From NCBI GenBank assembly GCA_019915015.1, contig JAHBBC010000007.1, forward strand, positions 1,116,001 through 1,180,000: 64,000 bases of DNA. The letters run 5' to 3'. Under the pieces are notes generated by a model that saw only the letters and a list, made by a program, of their open reading frames with translations, was not told where the DNA came from and searched no databases. This document shows positions 54,442 to 64,000 of this stretch, one piece after another. Origin of the DNA: Auriscalpium vulgare (lineage: Eukaryota > Basidiomycota > Agaricomycetes > Russulales > Auriscalpiaceae). Numbering within the stretch: position 1 is the stretch's first letter; each line of letters opens with the position of its first letter. A program made the translations under genes and the position numbers.

Positions 54442-57088
54442 TCAGAGGGGTAGGATGTGCGGAGTTTGATGACGAGTCGAGTAGTTCTTCGTCGTAAGCC
54501 TATCGCAGTTCACGAGGAACGTATGCCAGCCTTCCGGGGTATCAGTGTCTTCGAAGGACAACTGCAAGAACGAGGTTGAAATGATGTGAGTGAATCTGAG
54601 GTCATGACTTACCGAACAGGCTGTGTGCTTTTGGCTGCTTTCCAGGTCCAAGACACTCTCCGAAACGACCTTCGCCTCTGAGGAATGCGAGGGTGACCCG
54701 TCGCTTTGCCTCACGCTGACACTATTGACCAAGAGGAACTGCTTTCCATCGTAGTTTATAATCAACGGAGGAGCCGGCTGTGTGACTTCGACGTCGCTAG
54801 AGGTCAAGCTGCCATAAAACGACGGGTTAGAGGGGAATGGGTTGTGCATGAACTGTCTCGGCATACAAAGTCTTCAGACCTGCCTCATATTCTGACAGCA
54901 CAGGCAACGCGCTCTCAAAATACAACGCCTCGGAATCACAAACTGTGAAGCAAAGGTCCATGTTCCTGCAAGTCATGAAGTTTCATCATTGATGAGCTGC
55001 TTAACGGACGCACCTGTCAGGAAGCAGGACATGCAAGTCACGGGTGGTTCCCGTCTTACAGCTCGCTCTGTGAGGCTCGGCAGGAGTCTGCAAGGGGCTG
55101 CCGATGTTGTCTGGCATAGCATTTGCCAGTGTGAATTCAAATTGTATGAAACGGGTCGATGGAGTACAATCCAGTTGGGGATCCTCGACGTTCGGAAGAG
55201 GTTCATAGACTAGCCGATGTATCACATTTTGGTTCAGAGGTTTGCCTTCAATGAAATCTGGTGGTAGACTGTAGAACTAGTAAGCAAACGTGCAGACCAA
55301 AGTGCTCGGGGAGTCTACCTTGGTAAAAAGGCCGCCGACGAGTCATGTGAAGCTATCCAATTTAAAGCACGAGAGAAAGCAAAGTGGCCCGGTGCCGGGG
55401 GCATGAGCGAAACCTTGGAATCATGTTTCTCCCCAGTGAAGATTAGATGCCCTGGTCTACATTTGCTCTTTAGCTGGTAGTGTCAGTTTCTCAGAGGCGA
55501 AGCACGCACGAGGCCGTGATCGTCCTATTCGCTACGGAAACACTCTTTGGAAGCCCATCTAGTAATCGACTCTTCAGCTCTGTCTGTTGGCTAGAGAATT
55601 ATCAGATGTCGACCAAGGCAAAGTTAAAGGATGAACCCTACCCGTTCACAGTCATAAAAGAGCCTCCCGTGGCGATGAAGCTGTCCGGCTCAGATTGCTG
55701 ATACTCGGAAAACCAGTTCCCGACACGCCGCCAACGGAACACACCGCTAGACTGTATCGTCCACGGGAGTGGACTTGGAGGCACGAACGGATACAACGCG
55801 TAATTTATTGGAGCAGCAGTTGGTACCACGAGTTCATCCACGCCTGGACCGCGACGCGCAATAATCGTCAGGCTGGGATTCTATGCGCTTTGTCAGATAT
55901 ATGCGGTTCATGTGTTGAGTTGCCCATCTTACGTCCATCGCGGCACGTATCGCAAGTCTTTTGGCTGCAAGAAGACTCGCCGGGTCTTTCACGCATATGC
56001 GTACCTGGCGACGTGTCAAATTTTCACAATTGGTGGTCGACAGGTAACTCACCTTGCCGTTGTCTCCTAGGTTCGCCATGAAAGCGCCTGTTATGCGCGA
56101 AATTCGCTGCAACAGTCCATGTGGTACGGGTCGCTTGGTGGGTACTTCGAAGGTCTCATCGACGATACTCTGCTAGACGTTAGGGACGGTTAAACATGGA
56201 AAGCGTTCGTCTTACCTCTTTGACTCGTGCCAAATGGTCTTCCACATTTTTCAATGATGCCCGGATTCCTTCAACGCGTAAAGCCAACGGCCTCTCAGTT
56301 AAAGAGACGTGTACACTATAGAGCCTTGACAGCTCGAGAAGGTCGTAGCCATCTTACACAAGGTCGACTTCAGGTACAGACAGAAGGTGAAATAGTTGCA
56401 CTCACCCTTCCCCAGGGTCACAAACAGCTCGCTTGGTGATAAGGGAAAAGCTAGAGGGTCATTAGGTCCGACATGGGGGGTAGAGTAATGAACGATGCTA
56501 ACTTTGAACAACGGTTTCCGTCTGATCTCTCCTTCGCCGCTCTACTTCTCGAAGACCTGGCCAGCCCCAGGCCTTTTCGATGATCAACTCCGCATATTGC
56601 ACCTTCTTGTTCATGGCGTTCGGGCGCAATTTGTATTCTTGTGCGAAAAATCGTAGCTGAGACTTGGCGAACGACCGACATAAGCTATCCGCCAACGCAT
56701 GGAACTCCTGCGAATACTTGGGCGTATCAGGCAGCGAGTATCCATGGGGCCGCAGTCGCTCCAGGTCAGATAGCTTCGGCTGGAGACCTTCGGCATTTAA
56801 AGCTTCAAGATATATTTTGCTCTGACTGGGAGCCAGGGTACGTTCGGGTTCTGGATGCTTTGCAGCTTTCGAGTGTGCACTTCCGGTCTTCTGTTTGCCC
56901 CTCCGTGATGGCGTGGGCGTGTCGTCGGAGACATGGCTGTCATCGGGAGTCTCATGGGTTGAGCTGGCGCCATGGTCGGCGGGAGACTTGACTGCAAAAG
57001 CTTGAGAGCTCAACAGACGAGCTCCGGTCAAGAGCAGAGTTGAGAGGCATGATGACGAAGACCCGGTAGCGTGACGGAGAATGGACAT
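54442..57088 (-). CDS. SLS1: SLS1-like mitochondrial inner-membrane protein for mitochondrial gene expression
   Basis: A multi-exon gene starting at an ATG at 57088, with an N-terminal mitochondrial presequence (MSILRHATGSSSSCLSTLLL). The best conserved part is KLSDLERLRPHGYSLPD, then SLCRSFAKSQLRFFAQEYKL and KVQYAELIIEKAWGWPGLRE, the signature of the fungal SLS domain. The C-terminal exons hold PLIINYDGKQFLLVNSVSVR and FEDTDTPEGWHTFLVNCDRL and end at 54442. In yeast Sls1 couples mitochondrial transcription and translation at the inner membrane. Internal exon boundaries between about 54870 and 56500 were not all resolved. It is convergent with SPB1 with only 76 nt between stops. Confidence 0.8.
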
Positions 57089-57201
57089 CCAAGTGAGAGA
57101 CTCTCGCAAGGCGCGTCTAAGTCGCGTCGGGCGTCGGCAGACCTCTACGCAAGACCTAACCCGAGCACCGGGTTCGAAAGACAACATAGAAAACGCGTGT
57201 C

Positions 57202-59514
57202 TCATGCAGCGTGCTTTACATCGTCCCGACTGTCCACCGTCGTTATATCAAAAGAGCCCTCGTCCGCCTCTCCAACCTGCCCTTCCCACCCGCTCCTGGC
57301 AAGATATTCCAGGAACCGAGCATCTTCGTCTGCGAGGTCCACGCCAGTCATATCAGGAACGAAGAAGTACGTGACGAGGATGCCAGTAACTCCGCAGATA
57401 GCAGCAATAATGAACGTCCATCTGTTGCACAAACATATCAGGATCGCATCCCAAACGGCCAAAGGACGAGTACCTTTTCCCAAGATGGATTTGAATGGGC
57501 GTAAATGCCTGCGTTCCTATAGCAGCCCCTGCTTTCCCTACGGCAGCTGAGAGCCCGTAACATGTCCCTCTATGCCGACAGACGGTAAGGGCGACTGACC
57601 GCCAATAAAACAAAGAAACCAAAGCATACCGGATCGGAGTTGCATATGATCTACACATGCACAGGTTCAGTATACGGCTCCTAGCTACGAGCAATTACTC
57701 ACTCCGCACTGACGAGACCGAGCATGTCACCTGGACCCTATTTGCAGAGCCATCAGAGTCACTGAAGCCCGGTCGCGACTGAGAATCATACCAGATTGCC
57801 GAAAGACTGCATCAGACCATAGCTAATGGAATGTGCCGATGTCAAATTCATTGAATGTGTGACATTCAGGGGGCTCACAAAATCACAAACAGAGGGATTA
57901 TCTTGGTGATCTTGTCATAAGCGAGACCTATGATGAGACCTACAGGCAAATTGTCATTCATAAACATCCCCGTGCCGACATTCATTGCGACTTACCGAAT
58001 ATTAAGTAGCCGCTGAAGCCGAGCATCATCTTGTGAGAGGTACGTCAGAGTCCATATCCTATACATTGGGCCGAAGACTTACTGTGTTGCGACGGCCCAG
58101 CGGATTGCACAGTGCAGCGCCTACGAATACACCAGGAAGAGCGAGCGCAGAGAGAAGAAGCTGCCATTCTGCAGTCTTCTTGATATCCGCGTTGTGAACG
58201 ACGCTGGAGATGATGGTGCCAGAAAACACGCCGTTTGGGAAAGTCACCTGGCGAAAAATGAGAACCCGGGATTTTGGCTAGTGACTGTGACCCACGAAGT
58301 CATAGAGAAACCTTTGAAGCAATCAGACATAACTGAACATGTAAATAATGAAACATACACACCATGCACCGCATGTTCCTATCAAAGACTTCCAGTAGCG
58401 CTTGAAAATCAAATAATAGGGAACATTCTCTGGGGATAAGTGTGAGATGCTGCAAGGAAGCTCAATGGGAAATGTACTTACGTTTGATAGCTCCATCGCG
58501 GTAAAGTTTGGAACTGAGCATTCGAAGCCGGAAGATCAAGACTGTCAAGGGAAGCGCAATCCCAACACCGAAGCAGACACGCCAGACGGTGCTGAGGTGG
58601 TCTTCTCCAGCGGCCGACAGAACAATCAGAAACACCGATGATGCGAGGGGCCCTCCAAACTGCCAGCAGTCACACAGCTCAAGATAGTCAGGACATGATG
58701 AGATGAGTTGGGCTTACGGAAAGCACGAAGTTAGTGACCATGATGAAGACTGCGATGAAGGCATCAGTGTAGGAACGACCAGGCCGGACAACAACCCTTA
58801 CCAGGGCCACGAACAGACAGCATGTGTTCGTTGGCGGCCTCGCTGGCGCTTGTAGACGAGGCAGGATATTCACCACCCACACCCTTCACACTTCAATCGT
58901 ATTTTGTTATTGACGCGAGTGAGGATATCTGGCACTTACCACACCCGTTATGCCTCGCGCAAATGTCAAAAACCAGAAGAAGCCTCTGACGCTTCCGTGT
59001 GCGCCATGCGCTGCTGTGCCTAACGTTGCACCGAGGACAATCACAAGGGTCGTGAATACCAGAGCCACCTTGCGCCCAAGACGATCGCAAATAAGACCAA
59101 CGGAGAGCTGGCCGATAATTGCTCCTACAAACCGATGAGCACCGAGTGATGATTGTTTGCCAATACTTGACGTACCGACGAGAAGGGCATTTGAGACGCG
59201 AGTAGACACTGAGGCAGTATATTCGTGGGGGTACAGATGTTTGAAAACAACCTATACAGTAATGTCAATACCGGCAGCACGTAGCACAGGCGATCAATGC
59301 ACATACGTTGGACATGGTCATGATATTGTTCTGGTCTAGGCTTTTTGTTGGCATGCGACAGGAAGCGAGACTGAGTTCACTCACATCCATCGCTGATGAG
59401 TCCACAAGCTGCAGCTGCAACCGTAAAGTAGGCGCTCATCCTCGCTCGGGAGGAGACCTTGACAACGGCCGACGTAGCTCCGAACTTCGCAGCCCCTGGT
59501 TTGACGGAGGCCAT
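57202..59514 (-). CDS. GIT1-like major facilitator transporter (glycerophosphodiester/phosphate type)
   Basis: An intron-rich gene (about ten exons) starting MASVKPGAAKFGATSAVV. MFS signatures appear in order: FTVAAAACGLISDGYQ, VSTRVSNALLVGTSSI, the loop 2-3 motif GLICDRLGRKVAL, GATLGTAAHGAHGS, GVGGEYPASSTSASEAANE, FLYDFVTFPNGVFSGTIIS, ALCNPLGRRNTMMLGFSGY, then RGTCYGLSAAVGKAGAAIG and WTFIIAAICGVTGILVTYFF. These are close to the fungal Git1/metabolite transport family that imports glycerophosphoinositol and phosphate. A short stretch after SSIGKQSSLGAHRF may be retained intron. Expression under phosphate limitation is known for the yeast gene; no Pho4-like site was checked here. The substrate is inferred from family. 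Confidence 0.85.
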
Positions 59515-60399
59515 TGTCGATAGACAGGCGTGCGGGCGGTGGACAAGGGGAGGTCGAAGGGGCCACAGAAGCTGCACTTCTTCGTGGTACTTAAAGCCTT
59601 CGGAAACCAGGAACGATTGTGTACTGTACACGATAAAGACATCCCACGTGCGCAGATGGCGGTCAGGATTAGTGCACCTGTAGCCGCACTGTACGGAGAA
59701 GCTCCTCGAGCTCTTGATGGGGCTTTATCTCCACGTGAGAGGAGACACATCCATGCTCATGGCTGCCGTCAACAACGATGAACAGCGAGAGAAAAGCCAG
59801 GACGCTCACAGAAATTGCGAAGCCTCTTCGTGTCTCGGTCCGTGCGCGATATAAATAGCTATGCCTTCGAGTGCGCTCGCCCCTCGGGCCTGACGTAGTC
59901 TGTTCGGTGTCCACACCTATGAATGTCCGGATGTTCGGACAACTTCATGCACGTGCAGCTAGTAGTCATGGCTCCGGATCATGCAACTCGCATTGCGAGG
60001 GGGAGGCCTTTGACCAGGTTGCGCTTAAACGTACAGAGCTCCGGACAGAGCGAGATAGTTTCCCCGGTACAGAAGAAGCATGATGGGTCGCGCACGTTGT
60101 CAATACCAGCTGACAAGGCCCGCTGTTGCTCGAGTCAACGTTCAACAGTCGACGACCACGAAAACGCTGAAGAACGAAAAGTCGACAAGATTAGACATCG
60201 AATAAGCTTGAGATGGTACCTCGAGGTAGTCGTGCGTGCGGGGGTATATAGCTAGTCGAGGCGGCGGCCCGCGAGCTCCCGCGAGTTGTCGCGATTTGGA
60301 ACTCCGGCTAACCTTGATCTCCTATCCTCTGCTCAAACCATCGCGCCGCCTCCAAATCTTGCCGGTTATATTGCAACGACTCCTCGTCACACACACAAT
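59515..60399. other. Divergent intergenic region of the GIT1-like and eIF3b genes
   Basis: About 885 nt with no coding signal. A plus-strand TATAAATA lies at about 59848-59856, over 500 nt from the eIF3b ATG, so its use is doubtful. The large size compared with other divergent spacers here fits a regulated transporter promoter. Confidence 0.45.
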
Positions 60400-63025
60400 A
60401 TGACAGTCTCAAACGGCTCAGTATACGATGACGATGACATCGACTACACGGACATTGAAGAAAAGTGCGTGACTGTCATTTCATTCGATTAGGGGCTAAG
60501 TTTTGCTCTTCACGAAGGTACCGAGTGCGATTCGAGGAGGGTTTCGACAACATCTTAGTCATCGATGGGGTCCCCGTCGTTGACGAGAGCAGGGTGGAAA
60601 AGCTTCGTACAAAAATAGCCAAGGAGTTCACGCGGAAGGGCAAGAGTGTAGCGCTCAAGCCCGAGGACATAACCATACCATGGAACAACGCCACGGGCAA
60701 GAGCAATGGGTGCGTGGCGTCTGTATGCTGGCAACAGGCATCCTCACAGTCCCGACTTTCTTCTGTAGCTACGTTTTTGCGGAATTCCGGTCAGCAGAGG
60801 CTGCAAATAATGCTCTGAATGAAATGAATGGGCATCCATTCGACGCCAGGCATACCTTTTCGATCAACCTATTCACGGACATCGAAAAGTTTGTGGATTT
60901 GGATGAGACTTATGTTGAGCCAGAGCGCGAGGAATACGAGCCCAAAGTAGGTTTTCCGCCTCTCCATCCGAGTCATCCTTGACTGTCATCGCAGGAACAC
61001 CTTCGAGCATGGCTTACTGATCCGCAAGGGCGCGACCAATATGTCACATATCGCGGGGATGAGGTCGCAGTCAGGTGGCATGGAAAGCCATCCCAAAGCG
61101 AGGTTGCATATGAAGATCATGTGCGTTGGACCTGGAACTTTTGCAGGCTATGCTAACATGCTCGTAGCAAAATTTGCGGACAGAACTATACGTGTCGTGG
61201 TCTCCAATGGGCACATATATCGCTACTCTGCACCCCCAGGGTATTCGTCTATGGGGTGGTCCGTCATTCCAGCTACAAGCGCGGTTCTTCCACCCATTGG
61301 TCAGGCTGATTGACTTCTCACCCTGCGAAAACTACCTCGTCACCTGGTCGAACAACGATATCGCTGTGGCCGAGGGCATGCCTCAAGGGCCTCGATTCTT
61401 CTCTGCCGAGGATGAAGGCAACAACATCGCTGTGTGGGATATCAAGACGGGCAATCTACTCCGCACTTTCGCTGCCGTTCCCGAAGAGGGCAAGAAACAG
61501 ATGGGCTGGCCAGCCCTCAAATGGAGTGCGGACGACAAATTCGTGGGACGAGTCACCGCGGGACAGCAAATCAGCGTGTACGAACTGCCTAGCATGGGTC
61601 TCCAGGGAAAGAGGAGCCTAAAGATCGAAGGCGTGGTCGATTTTGAGTGGTGCCCACACGGCGACAAGGAGCAGGAAGATCCTGCCGGCAAGGGTGTGAA
61701 AAAGGTCGCGGAGAACATGCTCGCCTATTGGACTCCCGAAGTCGCCAATCAGCCTGCCCGCGTCACCCTCATTAACTTCCCAGGCCGATCCATCCTCCGT
61801 CAGAAGAATCTCTTCAACGTTTCGGAGGCAGGTTTCCATGTCTGATGCTCTTTTTCGTTTGCCTCACGCCTTGTCCCTCTAGTGTAAGCTTTATTGGCAA
61901 AACCAGGGTGATTTCCTCTGCGTCCGTGTTGACCGTCACACGAAAACGAAAAAATCCATTTTCTGCAACTTGGAAATCTTCCGAGTGCGCGAGAAGGATT
62001 ATCCGGTTGAAGTCGTTGAACTCAAAGGTAAAACGTCTGTTTCCATTTGAAGAACAAAACCGCTCACTAGCATCAATAATAGATACCGTGACGGACTTCT
62101 CATGGGAACCAAAAGGCGAACGATTCGCCATCGTGTCAAGTAGCGATCCCAATCTCGGGAATCCGGGTCCTGGTATCACTATCAAGACCGACGTGAGCTT
62201 CTACCAGTTGGACCATGGGAAGAACGACTTCAAGCTGCTCCGTAAGTGTCCCGAGTCCCGAGCTCTTCTTCTGCCGATGACTGATGCTGTGAGATAGGGA
62301 CACTGGCCGGCCGCACGACGAACACAATTCGCTGGTCACCTCGGGGACGAAATGTCGTTCTCGCGACGGTCGGATCAACGTCCAAATCTGAGCTTGAGTT
62401 CTGGGATCTTGACTTCAATCTGGACGAACTCAGCGGGCGCAGAGAAGGTCAGGCCCAGAAAGAGGATTGGGCGGCCGGCATCCAGCAGTTGGGTATCAGC
62501 GACCACTATGGCGTTACCGACGTCGAATGGGACCCGAGTGGCCGTTACCTCGCCACTGCTGCCAGCGCCTGGACCCACACAGTGCGTGCTGAGATTTACT
62601 TCTCAATGTTGATTATTTACATTCAAGTTCAGTTGGAAAACGGCTACGCTATCTGGGACTTCCGTGGTCAAGAGGTCGAGAGGCACCTTCTCGACCGATT
62701 CAAACAGTTCCTTTGGCGCCCTCGTCCACCATCGCTGCTGAGCAAGGAGCAAAAGCGGTTGGTACGCAAGAATCTGAAGGAGTTCAGCCGTGCCTTTGAC
62801 GAGGAAGATGCTGCGGAAGAGAGCAATGTCAGCGCTGAGCTTATCGCACACCGGAAGCGTCTGGTGGATGAGTGGAACGCATGGCGCGCGCGGTGCAAAG
62901 AGGAAGTCGCAGAAGAGCTGGGGGTCGGGCAGGAACCCAGCGGGCGGCAGGAGGAAGAGCGAGAGGAGATCGAGGTGTGGGTGGAAGAGGTTATCGAGCA
63001 GACCGAGGAAGTGGTGGTTGACTGA
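60400..63025 (+). CDS. PRT1: eIF3 subunit b (PRT1)
   Basis: About ten exons. The N-terminus [20 protein letters not shown] leads into an [23 protein letters not shown] and [19 protein letters not shown], with [20 protein letters not shown] after it. The beta-propeller follows with [41 protein letters not shown]-type blades, [20 protein letters not shown] and [21 protein letters not shown] helical tail contains [18 protein letters not shown], which contacts the eIF3 i/g subunits. Intron 60465..60517 must end in AAG to give IEEKYRVRF. Intron 61828..61882 seems to start with GC, giving [12 protein letters not shown]. eIF3b is the scaffold of eIF3 on the 40S subunit. Confidence 0.95.
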
Positions 63026-63346
63026 TGGGTGTGCGTGCGTGCGAGAGAGACTGTGCCGTGCATGCGGCCATGTACGCCACCGATGTAGTCGACGATAGAC
63101 TCTGCTCACTGGACGGCGGGAAGGAGCATGGGTCGCGTGGGAAGTGTGGGAAAGCGGAGGCCGGGGAGCAGTGAAAGCCGGCGGGTCCGATAGCTTTTCC
63201 GGATTGCCGATGGGCAGCGATGGGGCGATATCTTATCAGATACGGGTGCTCTTCGTCCTGCACCTCAGAATAAATATCTCCCAGCCCATTCACTCTCAAC
63301 GCACGGCCTGCCATTTGCTCTCACAGTCTCTCTCCAGAGACCTGCC

Positions 63347-64000
63347 ATGTCCTCCGTCGCCAGGACCGAATCATCGTCACCCGTCGTGTCCTCCTCTTCC
63401 ACCCTCTGGGCAACAGGTATGTCCTCTCACTTTCACGCCAAGCGCGCCTCCAGACAACTCACTTCGAGCCAGCATCCAAGGAGTGGGTTATCCCTGCCAA
63501 GCCAAAGCCTGGTCGCAAGCCCAAGAAAGATGCCGTCATGACGCCCGTGGAGGACGACGAGGTAACCCACACATTCTCCAATTAACTCAGCCTCATGCTC
63601 ACGCCTCCTCAACCTCCAGGCTTCCGAAAGCAAAGGAAGGCGCATCCAGAACAGGTTCGGTCTATCCTTTGGTCCTCCATGAGAGATATTGACCGCCACG
63701 ACAGGGCAGCGCAGCGCGCGTTTCGCGAGCGCAAGCAATCTCAGCTTGCCGAACTGCAGGCGCGCATTCAAATGTACGAACAGGGCGAGATTGAGCGCAA
63801 TGTCGCGCTTCAGGCAGTCGCGAAGCGCCTGAAGGACGAGAACGACGTGTTGCGCAAGGAGAACTCTCTCCTCGAGGAGAAGGTCGCGCAGTACGAGCGC
63901 GAGCGCCAGGCACAGAAGGACTCGGACAACAAGCACTGGAGGGACGAAAGCTTCACCTCGGACGCCTACGGGCAGCTACCCGTCAGGAAGAAGGTCAGGC
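63347..64000 (+). CDS. Yap/Pap1-like bZIP transcription factor, N-terminal part (runs off window)
   Basis: Exons 63347..63416, 63473..63561, 63620..63654 and 63705 to the window edge. Splicing restores a basic region GRRIQNRAAQRAFRERKQSQ with the QNRxAQRAFRxRK motif of the fungal AP-1 (Yap/Pap1) class, followed by a leucine zipper (LAELQARIQMYEQGEIERN, then LQAVAKRLKDENDVLRKENS). The intron inside QNR is a frequent position in this family. An upstream patch PAKPKPGRKPKKD is AT-hook-like. Family members often respond to oxidative stress through C-terminal Cys-rich domains, which would lie beyond the window, so that role cannot be judged here. Confidence 0.88.

Overview
This window is nuclear DNA of a filamentous basidiomycete, most likely an Agaricomycete. 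The evidence is protein-coding genes split by very many short introns (mostly 45-60 nt, modal length about 53), tight packing on both strands, GC-rich coding DNA, a PriA-type cysteine-rich secreted protein, and gene families typical of mushroom-forming fungi. No organellar, viral or bacterial segment was recognised. Exon structures below were worked out by hand from splice sites, reading-frame continuity and remembered family consensus. Most give a total coding length divisible by three, but none was checked with an alignment program or RNA data.

Layout. 0-9.9 kb: the 5' part of a PIF/Harbinger-like transposase runs off the left edge. Then come a long COMPASS Spp1/CFP1-like PHD protein, LSM1, an intron-containing tRNA-Ser(UGA), a divergent pair of mitochondrial genes (complex I NDUFA5-type subunit and ribosomal protein bL32m), a PAP2 phosphatase with an in-frame stop, and a membrane-anchored methyltransferase. 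10-18 kb: DRS1 helicase, APC4, a 24-G tract and a bZIP factor. 19-25.9 kb: GPI2/PIG-C, a small myristoylated SVIP-like protein, a conserved Cys-rich membrane protein, centractin ARP1, RPS24 and a DUF4870-like membrane protein. 26-32 kb is the accessory part: two secreted-protein genes with TATA boxes, a repeated upstream motif, a gene-poor stretch, and remnants of repetitive-element genes. 32-64 kb: NIP7, ASK1, SEC39-domain protein, a disordered coiled-coil protein overlapping CGR1 at its start, VPS18, a zinc-finger protein, a DUF423 protein, SPB1, SLS1, a GIT1-like MFS transporter, eIF3b and the start of a Yap/Pap1-like bZIP factor.

Most genes are conserved housekeeping genes: ribosome biogenesis (DRS1, NIP7, CGR1, SPB1), translation (eS24, eIF3b), vesicle tethering (SEC39, VPS18), chromosome segregation and cell cycle (ASK1, APC4), RNA decay (LSM1) and GPI anchors (GPI2). 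I see no functional cluster or operon-like system; neighbours are mostly unrelated and several divergent pairs share short intergenic regions. The least described material is the secreted pair with its upstream motif array, the small SVIP-like protein, the Cys-rich membrane protein, and a recurring use of AAG as 3' splice site. I found no convincing evidence of a wholly new multi-gene system.
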